The translations under genes were made by a program, and so were the position numbers. From Candidatus Thermoplasmatota archaeon (GTDB taxonomy: Archaea > Thermoplasmatota > SW-10-69-26 > JACQPN01 > JAJPHT01), in the NCBI GenBank assembly GCA_035540375.1, contig DATLGO010000031.1, positions 1 through 64,000 of the forward strand: a stretch of DNA of 64,000 nt. The letters run 5' to 3'. Below the pieces are notes generated by a model that had not been told where the DNA came from, ran no database searches, and was given only the letters and a program-made list of their open reading frames with translations. The number at the start of each line of letters is the position of its first letter. Within the stretch, counting starts at the first letter, position 1. Shown in pieces: positions 33,306 to 42,841 of this stretch.

Positions 33306-36300
33306 ATGATCAGGTCTCGTCCGGTCACGCCAGCCGCCGCGCTGCTTCTTTCGATGGTCCTCGTCGGGTCCCCGGCGGGAGCCGCGGTCGTGGCGCCCAT
33401 CCCGAACGCGTCCGCGCCCGATTTCGAGCGCGTGGGTTGGACCGCTTTCCCTCCGGGCGCTCCCGTCCGAGACCACGAGGCCGCGTTCGGCGCGAAGGAT
33501 CCGACGCACGGTCTCGCCCACGGCGTCAACCCGGCCGCGATCGACATCGCAAGCGGCGTGGCGTCGGTCGGCGCGAACCCGGGCCCGGAGCCCTCGCTCG
33601 CGTGGAGCGACGCCGACGCTTCGCACGTCTTCTTTCGGCTCCGGGTCGGCGGCGATCCCACGAGCCCCGGCAAGGACCCCAAGATGTACAAGGCGTACCA
33701 CTGGAACGTCCTCGTCGACGCCGACGGGGACGGCATGAGCGAGTTCGTGGTGGATCTCTTCGGCGGGAAGCGCGCCGACCCCCCGCACCCCGCGGGAAGC
33801 CTCGTCGTCCACAACAACCACGCCTGCGAAGACGTTCCCACGGGGAACGTGGACGCCGACAACGCGGTCGCCCCGGGCCAGGTCGTCTGGTCCGCGCCGG
33901 CCTCGAAGGCGTCGAACGCTTACACGCGTGCGCGCGCGACGGGCGATGGCCAGTATTGGATCGAGATGGCCGTGCCTTGGACCGCGTTCACCTACGCGCG
34001 CGGCGTCTGCGCGGGGGAGCGCGCCCTCTTCACCGGCTCGAGCCCCGGCCTCTTCGCATCCACGAGCGCCTCCAACACGAATCCGCTCCAGAAGGATTGG
34101 ATGGCCGGCGCGGTTCTAGCCCCCCGGCTCGAGGTTTCGAAATCGGCCGACGTCGCGGAGGCCGCGCCGGGCGGCCTCATCACCTACACGCTCGAGGTCG
34201 CGAACGTCGGCTCGGGATGGGCGCGGACGCCCACGCTCACGGACGCGGTGCCGGCGCACACGTCCTTCGTCTCCGCCTCGAACGGAGGCATCCACGACGC
34301 CGCGACGGGTCTCGTGCGGTGGACGCTCCCGAGCCTCGCGCCCGGCGCGCGGGCCACGGTCGACCTCAGCGTCGTCGTCGCCGATCCTCTGCCGTCCGAC
34401 GTCGGCGCGGTCGAGAACGTCGCCGTCGCGGGCGGCGCGGCGAGCAACGCCGTCACGACCCCGATCGTCCGCGCGCCCGCGCTCGCATTGGCGCTCGTCG
34501 CGGCGCCCCCCGCGCTCGGACCCGGAGGAGTCGGGATCTTCACCTTCAGCTACGCGAACACGGGCTCCGCGCGCGCGATCGACGTCGTCCTCGAGACGGC
34601 CTTCGAGGGGCCCGGCATTCCGCGACCCTCGGACGGCGTTGACATGGAAGGCGGTTTCGCGCGCTGGTCGGTCGGCGACCTCGAGCCGGGCGCCTCGGGC
34701 ATCGCCACGCTCCGCATCGACGTCGATGCGGCGCTCGAGCCCGGCGTCCACACCCTCGTCGCCTCGGGCCGTCTCGTTGCCGCGAACGCTCCCGCGACCG
34801 CGGCCGGTCCCGCGACGATCCTCGCGATGGCGACCGCGGGGCTCGCGGTTACCTCGACCCCGTCGATCGCGGAGGCGCGGCCCGGCGACGCGATCACGTG
34901 GACGATCGCCTGGCGCAACGACGGCAACGCGACCGTCGCCGACGCCCGGCTCGAGCAGGTCCTTCCGCCCGGGTTCGTCGTCGTCTCCGTCGGGGACGGC
35001 GGTCGAATGGAGGAAGGCGTTCTCGTCTGGGTCCTCGGCACCCTCGGACCCGGCGCTTCGGGCGCCACGATGGTCGTCGTCCGGGCGCCCTCGACCGCGC
35101 CGGAAGGACGGACGCTCCACGAGGACGCCGTCACCCTGAGCGCGCGCTCGGCCGCGCCTGCCCGCGCCGTGTCGCAGGTCCTCCTGATCGCCGAGCCGCT
35201 CGCCGAGCTCGGCTTCGAGGCGCTCGCGCCCGCGACGGGCCCCGGCGGCGCGCTCGCGTTCCGCGCGACATGGTCGAACGGGGGCGACGCCGTCCTGCGC
35301 GACGCCGTGCTCTCGGTCCTTTTCGAGGGCCCGGTCTCTCCCGCGTCGCTCCGATTCCCGATCGGGGACGTCGCGCCCGGCGCGAACGGGGCCATCACGT
35401 TCGACGTTCGCGCCGACGAACGTCTGCGCCACGGATCCCATCCCGTCCTCGCGCACGCCGCGCTCGCGTCCGCGAACGCCCCCGCCGCCGCGGCCGGACC
35501 CGCCCGGGCGACCGTGGTGGCGGGCGCCGCGCTCGCGCTCGCCGTCGACGTCTCGCCGGAGCGCGGCGGGCCGGGCGACGCGTTCCGCTGGAATCTCGCA
35601 TGGGCCAACGTCGGGAACGGGACCGCGGCCTCGGCGACGCTTGCCGACCTCGTCCCGCCCGGTTTCGCGCTCGTCGCGATCTCGCCCGGCGGGATCGCCT
35701 CGGGCGATGCGCTCCTCTGGACGCTCAGGGATCTCGCGGCGGGATCGTCCGGCGCGGCGTGGTTCGAGGCCCGGGCGCCCGCGCATGTGCCTGCGGGCGA
35801 GTCGCGCTTCCCGAACGACGCGAAGCTCAGCGCCGAGGGGCTCGACACGGTCGAGGGCTCGGTCGAGGCGATCGTCGCCTCGCGCGGCGTGCTTGCGCTC
35901 GCCGTCTCGGTCTCGCGCCCCGCGATGGGCCCCGGCGACGTGGCCGCGCTCACGATCACGCTGACGAACGTGGGCAACGCGGCCGCTTCCGATGCGCGCG
36001 TCGAGGGGCTCGTCGAGGGCCCCGCGCGCTGGCCCGATGCCTCGCCGGATGCGAGGCTCGCCTGGGACGTCGGGAGGCTCGATGCGGGCGAAACCCGCAC
36101 GCTCGTCGTTGGCGTCGTCGGCGACGCGATCGTTCCGCACGGCATCCACGAGGTCGTCGCTTCGTTCAACGTTCGCGCGCTCGACGCCGACGTCCCCGCG
36201 CCCGCCGGCGTTTCGATCGGCATCCACGCCTCGGCACGGCTGTCCCTCGCGTCGACCGTCGAACCCGGCGAAACGATCGCGGGCGGGGAGGCGCGGTTCC

Positions 36301-38435
36301 GACTTGCGTGGGCCAACCTCGGAAACGGCACCGCGCGTGGCGCCCGGCTGCTCGACGTCGTTCCGGCGCACGCGACGCTCGTGGACGCGGGGTCCGGGGC
36401 TGAGGTCCGCGACGGCCTCGTGACGTGGCGACTCGGCGACCTCCACCCCGGCGCTCGCGGCTTCGTGGACATGGACGTCCGCGTCGCGTGGCCCATGCCG
36501 AACGGGACGACGCGCGTCTCGGACGACGCGCTTCTCGAAGCGGAGGGACCGGAGGCGGCGCGCGACGCCGCGACGCTTCTCGTCCGCGCCGCTCCCGACC
36601 TCGCGGTCGCCAAGACCGTGGACCGGACCGCCGCGAGCCCCGGGGACCGGCTGTTCTACACGATCGGCGTCGAGAATCGCGGGTCGGCGGCCGCTTCGAA
36701 CGTCTTGATCCTCGATGCGCTTCCGGGGCATCTGTCTCTCGTCGAAACGAGCGAATCCTGCGGCCTCGTCGCAGAGACGCGGGAGGTGCGCTGCCTCGTC
36801 GGCACGCTTGCGGCCGGCGCCCGCGCTCCGTTCTGGATCCTCGCCGCCGTCGACGCGACGATGCCCTCCGGCGAGACGCGCCTCGTCAACGTCGCGGAGG
36901 CGCGCTTCCTCGAAGGCGCGCCGGCGCGGTCGAACGAGGTGGAGACCGTCGTCGCGGCGGCGCCCGAGGTCGAAGTCCTCAAGCGCGTGAACCCGGGCTC
37001 GGCGACGGAAGGTGAGCTCCTGCGCTACGTGATCACGGTGGTGAACCACGGAAACGCGGACGCCCGCGACCTCGTGGTCCGGGACCCGCTGCCGCCCGAG
37101 CTCGAGTTCGTCGACGCGGAGCCGGAGGCCGTCGTCGACGGCTCCGTCGTGACGTGGCAGGTGCCGCTCCTCGAAGCCCACGGCGGCTCGATCACGCTGC
37201 TCCTCCTCACACGCGTGCGCGACCTCGACGTGAAGAGCGTCGTCGCGTGCAACGCGGCGAGCGTCGAGGGCGCGAACGTTCCCGCAACGGAAAGCGCGCG
37301 CGCGTGCGTTCGATTGAGCTGCGCGATGCCGGACCCGCTCGCGAGCAGCGCGGCGGCCTCGGTCGCCCTCGTCGGCGGCGCGCCGTCGCACGAGGTCGCG
37401 CAGCGCGGCGAAGGCCGTCAGGAGTCGGGCTCCGCGACGGAGCTCATGACGCTGCCCGGCGTGAGGATCGGCCTCGGCGCGAACGCGGTGACGGGCGCCG
37501 TCGCCGAGGACGGCGCCGCCGTCGCGAACGCGCAAAGCGTGTTCGGGCCCATCGACGTCCTGGGCCGCCTCAAGGCCGACGGCGCGGTGATGAATCTCGT
37601 CGCCGCCACGGACGGCGCGAACGCCACGTGGTCGATCGAAGGTACGCGATTCCTGAACCTCACGCTCGACGGCGTCCCGCTCACGGACGTCGTGCCGGGC
37701 CTCGAGATCGATCTCGCGGGTGCCCGCGCGACGCTTCTCAGGGTCGACGCGCGCACCGAGGCGCCGCGCCAGGGATACGAAGGCTTCGCCGCCTTCCGCT
37801 CGACCGCGACGCTCACCCTCCTCGCCCTCGAACCCGTGCTCGGTGCTCCCGTCTCGGTGGGCGTCGCCCACGCGACGGCGCTCACGGGCGTGGAACCCGA
37901 GTGCTCGGGCCCGTCCCATCCGTGGATGCGGGCCGATGCCGCCCTCGTCGACGTCGGCGGTCTTCACGCGGTCCACGCCGGCGTCAGGGGGCTCGGCGGC
38001 GAGGACGAGCGTCGCGGCGACATGTTCGCGTCGCCGCTCGTCGAGGCGCGCGGCTGGCGCGCCCTCGCGCGCGGCGCGACGAACACGACGTGGGCGCGCG
38101 CCGAGACCGGCCTCGAAGCGGCTTACGTCGACATCCTCGACGGCCTGGTGGTCGCGCGCGGCCTCGAGGGCCGGATCGTGGTCGAGAACGGACCCTCGAA
38201 GCTCGAGGGCCACATGGCGATCGCGGAGCTCATCGTGGAAGGCCAGGCCTACGCGGGCGGCGCGATGCCTCAATCGGAGATCCCCCTCGGAGGAGGCGGT
38301 CGCGTGCTCCTGAACGAGCGCATCGCGCTCCACGACGGAGGCCTGCGGGTGAACCTCATCCGCGTCGAGGGCCCCGACGGGGTCACCCTCGCGCTCGTGG
38401 GCGCGCTCCAGGCGGAAGCGCACCTGACGACGTGA
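33306..38435 (+). CDS. Giant secreted surface protein with nine DUF11-type repeats
   Basis: 1709 residues. Signal peptide at 1-26 (AAALLLSMVLVGSPAGA). Residues about 30-275 form a sugar-binding/DOMON-like domain with a calcium-loop sequence (NVLVDADGDGMSEF). Nine beta-sandwich repeats of about 115-120 residues then run to about 1345, each with a VxNxGxxxA...W.LGxLxPGA core of DUF11/CARDB proteins. Early repeats alternate between a P-x-GF type and an EGP type, suggesting duplication of pairs. The last roughly 360 residues form a different beta-rich domain. There is no C-terminal membrane helix, sortase-like motif or PGF-CTERM signal, so attachment is unclear. AGGGAG before the start is one of few Shine-Dalgarno-like sites here. 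Confidence 0.88.
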   Translation: MIRSRPVTPAAALLLSMVLVGSPAGAAVVAPIPNASAPDFERVGWTAFPPGAPVRDHEAAFGAKDPTHGLAHGVNPAAIDIASGVASVGANPGPEPSLAWSDADASHVFFRLRVGGDPTSPGKDPKMYKAYHWNVLVDADGDGMSEFVVDLFGGKRADPPHPAGSLVVHNNHACEDVPTGNVDADNAVAPGQVVWSAPASKASNAYTRARATGDGQYWIEMAVPWTAFTYARGVCAGERALFTGSSPGLFASTSASNTNPLQKDWMAGAVLAPRLEVSKSADVAEAAPGGLITYTLEVANVGSGWARTPTLTDAVPAHTSFVSASNGGIHDAATGLVRWTLPSLAPGARATVDLSVVVADPLPSDVGAVENVAVAGGAASNAVTTPIVRAPALALALVAAPPALGPGGVGIFTFSYANTGSARAIDVVLETAFEGPGIPRPSDGVDMEGGFARWSVGDLEPGASGIATLRIDVDAALEPGVHTLVASGRLVAANAPATAAGPATILAMATAGLAVTSTPSIAEARPGDAITWTIAWRNDGNATVADARLEQVLPPGFVVVSVGDGGRMEEGVLVWVLGTLGPGASGATMVVVRAPSTAPEGRTLHEDAVTLSARSAAPARAVSQVLLIAEPLAELGFEALAPATGPGGALAFRATWSNGGDAVLRDAVLSVLFEGPVSPASLRFPIGDVAPGANGAITFDVRADERLRHGSHPVLAHAALASANAPAAAAGPARATVVAGAALALAVDVSPERGGPGDAFRWNLAWANVGNGTAASATLADLVPPGFALVAISPGGIASGDALLWTLRDLAAGSSGAAWFEARAPAHVPAGESRFPNDAKLSAEGLDTVEGSVEAIVASRGVLALAVSVSRPAMGPGDVAALTITLTNVGNAAASDARVEGLVEGPARWPDASPDARLAWDVGRLDAGETRTLVVGVVGDAIVPHGIHEVVASFNVRALDADVPAPAGVSIGIHASARLSLASTVEPGETIAGGEARFRLAWANLGNGTARGARLLDVVPAHATLVDAGSGAEVRDGLVTWRLGDLHPGARGFVDMDVRVAWPMPNGTTRVSDDALLEAEGPEAARDAATLLVRAAPDLAVAKTVDRTAASPGDRLFYTIGVENRGSAAASNVLILDALPGHLSLVETSESCGLVAETREVRCLVGTLAAGARAPFWILAAVDATMPSGETRLVNVAEARFLEGAPARSNEVETVVAAAPEVEVLKRVNPGSATEGELLRYVITVVNHGNADARDLVVRDPLPPELEFVDAEPEAVVDGSVVTWQVPLLEAHGGSITLLLLTRVRDLDVKSVVACNAASVEGANVPATESARACVRLSCAMPDPLASSAAASVALVGGAPSHEVAQRGEGRQESGSATELMTLPGVRIGLGANAVTGAVAEDGAAVANAQSVFGPIDVLGRLKADGAVMNLVAATDGANATWSIEGTRFLNLTLDGVPLTDVVPGLEIDLAGARATLLRVDARTEAPRQGYEGFAAFRSTATLTLLALEPVLGAPVSVGVAHATALTGVEPECSGPSHPWMRADAALVDVGGLHAVHAGVRGLGGEDERRGDMFASPLVEARGWRALARGATNTTWARAETGLEAAYVDILDGLVVARGLEGRIVVENGPSKLEGHMAIAELIVEGQAYAGGAMPQSEIPLGGGGRVLLNERIALHDGGLRVNLIRVEGPDGVTLALVGALQAEAHLTT

Positions 38436-38467
38436 AGGATTAAGGACGGGGGTCGCCTCGGGGGCCC

Positions 38468-39379
38468 GTGGCCTCCGGCGACCGCCTCGTCGTCCCCGCG
38501 CTTCTCGCCGTGTCGTTCTCGTTCGCGACCATGGCCATCGCCGGGAAGATCGCGCTCACGGGGCTCCCGCCGCTCGCCCTCGCGGGCGTGCGCGTCGCGA
38601 GCGCGGCCGTCGTGCTGCTCGCGGCCGCCTGGTTCGTCGCCCGCGAGCGCGTGCCCCGCGCGGACCTCGCCCGCATGGCGGGCCTCGCCTTCCTCGGCGT
38701 CACCGTCAACCAGGTCCTGTTCATCCAGGGCTTGAGCCTCACGGGAGCCATCCCCGCCACGGTGCTCGTCGCCACGATCCCCGCCTTCACGCTCCTCGTC
38801 GCGGGCGTCCTCGGTCACGAGAAACTCACGGCGAGAAGGGGTTTCGGCGTCGCGGTGAGCTTCACGGGCGTCGTCGTGCTCCTCGGCGCGAGCGCGGTCG
38901 GCGGCCTCGGGACGAGCCTTCTTGGGGACGCGCTCATCCTCGTGAACGCCCTGTCGTACTCGTTCTACCTCGTGCTCTCGCGTCCCGTCCTCGCTCGCTA
39001 CAGCCCCGTCACCGTGGTCGGCGTCACGTTCGGCTTCGGGGCGCTCTTCACCCTCGCCGTCTCGGCGCCCTCGCTCGCGACCGTCGATTGGGCCGCGCTT
39101 CCCCGCGACGTCGTCCTCGCGACGGGTTGGGTCGTGCTCGTGAGCACCATCCTCGCCTACGGGCTCAACAACTGGGTCCTCAGACGCGCGCCCGCCTCGA
39201 CCGTCGCGAGCTACGTGTACCTGCAGCCTCTCATCGCGGCCGCGCTCGCGATTCCGCTCTTCGGCGAGGCGCTGACGCCGGGGATTCTCGCGGGCGGAGC
39301 CCTCATCCTTGGGGGGGTCGCGCTCGTGACCCGGGATGGAAGGCCGAAGGCCGCGCCGCTTCCGGCCGCCCCCGAATGA
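38468..39379 (+). CDS. EamA/DMT-family transporter
   Basis: 303 residues, ten membrane helices in two EamA repeats (first around FATMAIAGKIALTGLPPLALAGVRV, second around LGDALILVNALSYSFYLVLSRPVL). The conserved P-x-x-x-x-x-x-R-x pattern of the family is present in both halves. It exports or exchanges small metabolites; the substrate cannot be told. Starts at GTG. Its stop is directly followed by the stop of the convergent gene in one TGATCA. Confidence 0.85.
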   Translation: MASGDRLVVPALLAVSFSFATMAIAGKIALTGLPPLALAGVRVASAAVVLLAAAWFVARERVPRADLARMAGLAFLGVTVNQVLFIQGLSLTGAIPATVLVATIPAFTLLVAGVLGHEKLTARRGFGVAVSFTGVVVLLGASAVGGLGTSLLGDALILVNALSYSFYLVLSRPVLARYSPVTVVGVTFGFGALFTLAVSAPSLATVDWAALPRDVVLATGWVVLVSTILAYGLNNWVLRRAPASTVASYVYLQPLIAAALAIPLFGEALTPGILAGGALILGGVALVTRDGRPKAAPLPAAPE

Positions 39380-40192
39380 TCAGGCGGACTGCGCCGCCCC
39401 GAGGCGCCGCAGCAGCCAGGGGGGCGGGCGGAGGGCGACGAGGATCGTCAAGGGAATGGCGATCGCGACGATTCGCGTGAAGATGATCCACCACGCGGCA
39501 TTTTGGAGCGCCGCCGCGGAACCGAAGGCTGGAGAAAGAAACCACGCGAGAATACCGAGAGAGATGGTGGCGATGCGGAACCTCTGGATCGGCTCCTGCG
39601 TTTTCCAGTAGAGGCTTCCATACGCGATGGCGCCGATGACGATCGGCAGCACGAGAACCGCGACCACGAAGGCGACGGCGGCGGAATCGAGCGTGTTCGT
39701 ATTCACGAGTACGGCGCTCGCTCCCGCGCCGATCCGCACGTCCACGGGGTTCAGCCAGACGAAGAGGTACACGAAATAAGCGTAGATCACCGAGTAGACC
39801 AGGGCGAGCGTCCAGGCCGGCTTGAGGGAACCGGTGTAGATGAAGAGCAGGTAGGACATGAGCCCCCAGAGGCTCATGACGAGGGGGAGGATCGCGATGA
39901 AGCCGAGAGCTTCGTGGAAAACGAGGTCGTGGACGCCCATGACCACGAGGAACGTCCGCGCGCCGCCGATGAACGTGCTCACCGCGAGCGCGAACCACCA
40001 GAGGGCGAAGGCCCTGATCGCCGTTTGCGCGTTGCCTTCGGCCGGCCGCTCGCTGACGACCCGACCGATGTAAGCGTAGAGGGCGGCCGTGAGGCACGCG
40101 AGCGCTGCGCTTCCGAGCCCAAAGATATCGGTCACGGTGCGCCCTCGGGCGTCCTTGTTCGCGGACGTAGAAGAACCCTTCGTTTGGACCAC
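39380..40192 (-). CDS. Multi-span membrane protein, last gene of the pilus/GTPase operon
   Basis: 270 residues, seven or so membrane helices, GTG start, 19 bases after the histidine kinase gene. Helices such as FALWWFALAVSTFIGGARTFL and PLVMSLWGLMSYLLFIYTGSL contain many aromatic residues, and a conserved-looking HDLVFHEALGF lies between. It resembles seven-helix sensor-type membrane proteins of archaea but lacks a recognisable ligand site such as the rhodopsin Schiff-base Lys. Its position after the kinase suggests a signal-sensing or surface-machine accessory role; that is inference. Confidence 0.65.
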   Translation of the reverse strand: MVQTKGSSTSANKDARGRTVTDIFGLGSAALACLTAALYAYIGRVVSERPAEGNAQTAIRAFALWWFALAVSTFIGGARTFLVVMGVHDLVFHEALGFIAILPLVMSLWGLMSYLLFIYTGSLKPAWTLALVYSVIYAYFVYLFVWLNPVDVRIGAGASAVLVNTNTLDSAAVAFVVAVLVLPIVIGAIAYGSLYWKTQEPIQRFRIATISLGILAWFLSPAFGSAAALQNAAWWIIFTRIVAIAIPLTILVALRPPPWLLRRLGAAQSA

Positions 40193-40211
40193 CGCGCATG
40201 GCGCCGACGCA

Positions 40212-41951
40212 TCAGATCAGCTCCCGCACGCGCCCTTGGATGGAGTCGATCGGCCGCGGCGTCGTGGTCGGTTTCGGCGTCGGAACGTCCGGACCCTGGG
40301 GCGGCGTGACGGGGATCCTGACCGTGAACACGGTTCCGCGGCCAGGACCGGGACTCGCGACGGCGATGGTCCCGCCGTGGGATTCGACGATGCCCTTGCA
40401 GATGTAGAGGCCGAGACCTGAACCGGTCTTGCGGTCCTTCATCGCCCCGACCTGGGAGAATGGGCGGAACAGCAATGAGGCGTCTTCAAGCGTCAAACCC
40501 GTGCCGTCGTCCTCGACCATAAGGAGAACGTCGTTGGCCCGCCTCTCGGTCCGCACCTGCACATGCCCTCCTCGCGGCGTGAATTTGATCGCGTTGCCGA
40601 TGAGATTGAAAAGGACCTGCATGAGCCGCTTTGGATCGGCTTCGAGCGAGCACGCTCCGTGGATCCGAGCCTCGAGGTGAAGGCCCGAGACGTGCGCCGC
40701 CTCCGCGTAGCTCTCGACGGCCTCGAGGACGAGGCGGTTGAGGTCGATGGATTTGCGGTCGAGCCCAAGACTTGCGGCCTGGATACGGGCGACGTCCAAT
40801 ACGTCCTGTGTGAGGATGCGAAGGCGCTCGACGTTCCGGTCGAGGACCTGGATGGACTTGATCTGCTCCGGCGACAGCCGGGTCATGTCGGCTCGCTTGA
40901 GGATGTGGATCTGCATCCGGATGGGCGTGAGGGGGGTTCCGAGCTCGTGCGCCGCCATGTTGATGAACTTCGTCCTGAAGGCGTCCATTTCGCGCAGCCG
41001 CTCGACCTCGGCCTGGCGTTCGACCGCGCGATGTCTTTCGACCTCGGCCAGCTTGCGCTCGCGGAGGTCCCTGAGAACATGGATGACGAGCGCGTCGGAC
41101 CCCAGGGACACCGCGCTCGAGGTCACCTCCATCGGAATCGCCTGCCCCGCCGCGTCGCGCGCGACGACCTCTGCAGTCTTCCGACCCCGTTTCGGGGTGA
41201 GCGCCGTGAGGTTCGTGGTATCCGCCGCGAGCAGGGACGAGATCGGGGCCCCGAGGAGCCGGTCTCGCGTTTGACCAAAGAGACCTTCCGCCTGGGCGTT
41301 CACGAGCGTGATGGCGCCCCCGTCGTCGGTGATCACGATCGGGTCGGGCGCGGCTTCGAGGAGGCTGCGGAACTTCTCCTCGGCGCGCTGCACGAGCCTC
41401 ATCTCCTCCCGCATCTCGCCCTTCGCGCGGGCTTCGTCGAAATACTGTTGCGCGATGAAAGCGCTCACGGCGGCGACAAATCCGAAATAGGATACCCGAA
41501 GGAGCGCCTCGACGAGATTGCGTTCAAGCTGTCCCATGCCGACGAGAAGGCCGAGATAGCTCACCCCGTACGCCGCGGCGCCGACGACGGTGGCCACGGG
41601 GCTGAAACGGAGCGCGACGGAGGCGATCGCGACGAAAAACAGGTGCTGAAAGGGCGAGTGGAAACCCCCCGTCGCGTAGATCCATACCATGATGAAGCCG
41701 AAATCGAAAAGGGTCGTCGCCCATGCGGCGACGATCGGCCGGAGACGTTGAAAGGGGTCGCGGAAGAGCGTGACGATGCCGTAGATGAGCGCCGCGACGA
41801 TGATGACCTCGGCGAGCCACGGCGTCGCTTCGCGAGCGGGACCTGAGACTCCGTAAACGATGGTATTGACCACGATGATCGGGAACCGGACCCACGAAAG
41901 CCATCGCTCGGCTTCGCTCAACCGGACCGCCGCGGGATTCGCCGTCGCCAT
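40212..41951 (-). CDS. Membrane histidine kinase with PAS domain
   Basis: 579 residues. Residues 20-170 hold five or six membrane helices, then a PAS domain (about 190-305: FRSLLEAAPDPIVITDDGGAI...), then the kinase: phospho-acceptor His335 in NMAAHELGTPLTPIR, N box LFNLIGNAIKF, G1 VEDDGTGL (Asp-Asp instead of Asp-Asn), F box LFRPFSQV and G2 GSGLGLYICKGIV. It begins 2 bases after the second ArlJ-like gene, inside the pilus operon. The response regulator at the head of the operon is its natural partner. It lacks a receiver or output domain of its own. Confidence 0.92.
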   Translation of the reverse strand: MATANPAAVRLSEAERWLSWVRFPIIVVNTIVYGVSGPAREATPWLAEVIIVAALIYGIVTLFRDPFQRLRPIVAAWATTLFDFGFIMVWIYATGGFHSPFQHLFFVAIASVALRFSPVATVVGAAAYGVSYLGLLVGMGQLERNLVEALLRVSYFGFVAAVSAFIAQQYFDEARAKGEMREEMRLVQRAEEKFRSLLEAAPDPIVITDDGGAITLVNAQAEGLFGQTRDRLLGAPISSLLAADTTNLTALTPKRGRKTAEVVARDAAGQAIPMEVTSSAVSLGSDALVIHVLRDLRERKLAEVERHRAVERQAEVERLREMDAFRTKFINMAAHELGTPLTPIRMQIHILKRADMTRLSPEQIKSIQVLDRNVERLRILTQDVLDVARIQAASLGLDRKSIDLNRLVLEAVESYAEAAHVSGLHLEARIHGACSLEADPKRLMQVLFNLIGNAIKFTPRGGHVQVRTERRANDVLLMVEDDGTGLTLEDASLLFRPFSQVGAMKDRKTGSGLGLYICKGIVESHGGTIAVASPGPGRGTVFTVRIPVTPPQGPDVPTPKPTTTPRPIDSIQGRVRELI

Positions 41952-41953
41952 CC

Positions 41954-42841
41954 TTAGAGCACCCCTGCGAACACGGCGAACGCGAGGGCGACCATGACCC
42001 ACGCGTGTCCGAGCCCGCCTCGCCAGGAGCCGGAGCCGAGGACGCCCGCGACCAGACCGCCTCCGAGACCCTGGGCGAGCGCGGCCGCGTAGTAAAACGT
42101 CTCGAAGTCGTCGAGATCCACGCTGCGGAACGAGAGGCCCGCGGCCGATGCCGAAGCCGCCTGCGAGGTCGCGAGGACCAGCTCAGGCACGAGGGTCGCG
42201 TAGAGCAGCGCGACAACGCCCAGGAACACGACGAACGAGATGTGGATGATCGCGACGTACATCGAAATCATCGATCGCCGCTCGACTCTCATCTGCCGGC
42301 TGGCGCGTGCGTCGCGCGCGGCGATCATGAGGACTTCGCTCACGTTGCCGCCCGCAGCGCTGGCCTCGGCCACAAGCCGGGCCGCGCGTCGAACCGCGGG
42401 CGTCCGGGTCTCGATGCTGAAGCGTTCGAAGGCCTCGGCGAACTCGATGTTCCAGTCGAGGCGCTCGGCAAGTCGCCTGATATGGTGCCCGAGCGCGCCA
42501 TGGTCGCTGCGGGCCGCGACCTCCACCGCCGCGGGCAAGGTCAATCCTGCCCTCCTCGAGGCGGCGAGGTCGCGAAGAAAGTCCGGAAAGCGGTCGTCGA
42601 TCTCCTCGACCTCGCGTCGGCGCGCGTTCTCGAGAAGCGCGAAGGGGCCGAGCCCGACGAGGAGGCCGGCCGCGAGGAGATCGAGCGCTCTGCCCGGGAT
42701 GTATCCAAGCGCCGCCGGCATGGCGGCGGCCGCAAGAAGGATGCCCGCCGCAAGAGCCCCCCACGTTACGACCCGCGCGAGGTCGACGTCGCGAGCGGGT
42801 TTCGCGATCTTGAGGCCCGCAGGGAGGACCGACCCGTTCAT
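41954..42841 (-). CDS. Pilus platform protein, ArlJ/TadC-like (T2SSF domain), second of two
   Basis: 295 residues. Two N-terminal membrane helices, a cytosolic helical T2SSF domain (EIDDRFPDFLRDLAASRRAGLTLPAAVE... and the RFSIETRTPAVRRAARLVAEASAAGGNV segment) and two C-terminal helices (YVAIIHISFVVFLGVVALLYATL; WVMVALAFAVFAGVL). This is the half-size platform protein that anchors the assembly ATPase in the membrane. The family signature is LPAAVEVAAR...GALGHHIRRL. ATG overlaps the stop of the gene before it (ATGA). Confidence 0.85.
   Translation of the reverse strand: MNGSVLPAGLKIAKPARDVDLARVVTWGALAAGILLAAAAMPAALGYIPGRALDLLAAGLLVGLGPFALLENARRREVEEIDDRFPDFLRDLAASRRAGLTLPAAVEVAARSDHGALGHHIRRLAERLDWNIEFAEAFERFSIETRTPAVRRAARLVAEASAAGGNVSEVLMIAARDARASRQMRVERRSMISMYVAIIHISFVVFLGVVALLYATLVPELVLATSQAASASAAGLSFRSVDLDDFETFYYAAALAQGLGGGLVAGVLGSGSWRGGLGHAWVMVALAFAVFAGVL

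Noticed and set aside
34116-38423. A 1435-codon open frame antisense to the giant surface protein gene
   Set aside because: It is composed of Arg/Asp/Glu/Gly-rich sequence expected when a GC-rich gene is read backwards, has no domain or signal, and the plus-strand frame gives clear repeats and a signal peptide.
39380-40192. Possible rhodopsin-type sensor
   Set aside because: About seven helices, but no Lys in the last helix suited for retinal binding and no matching motif, so I kept it as an unassigned membrane protein.
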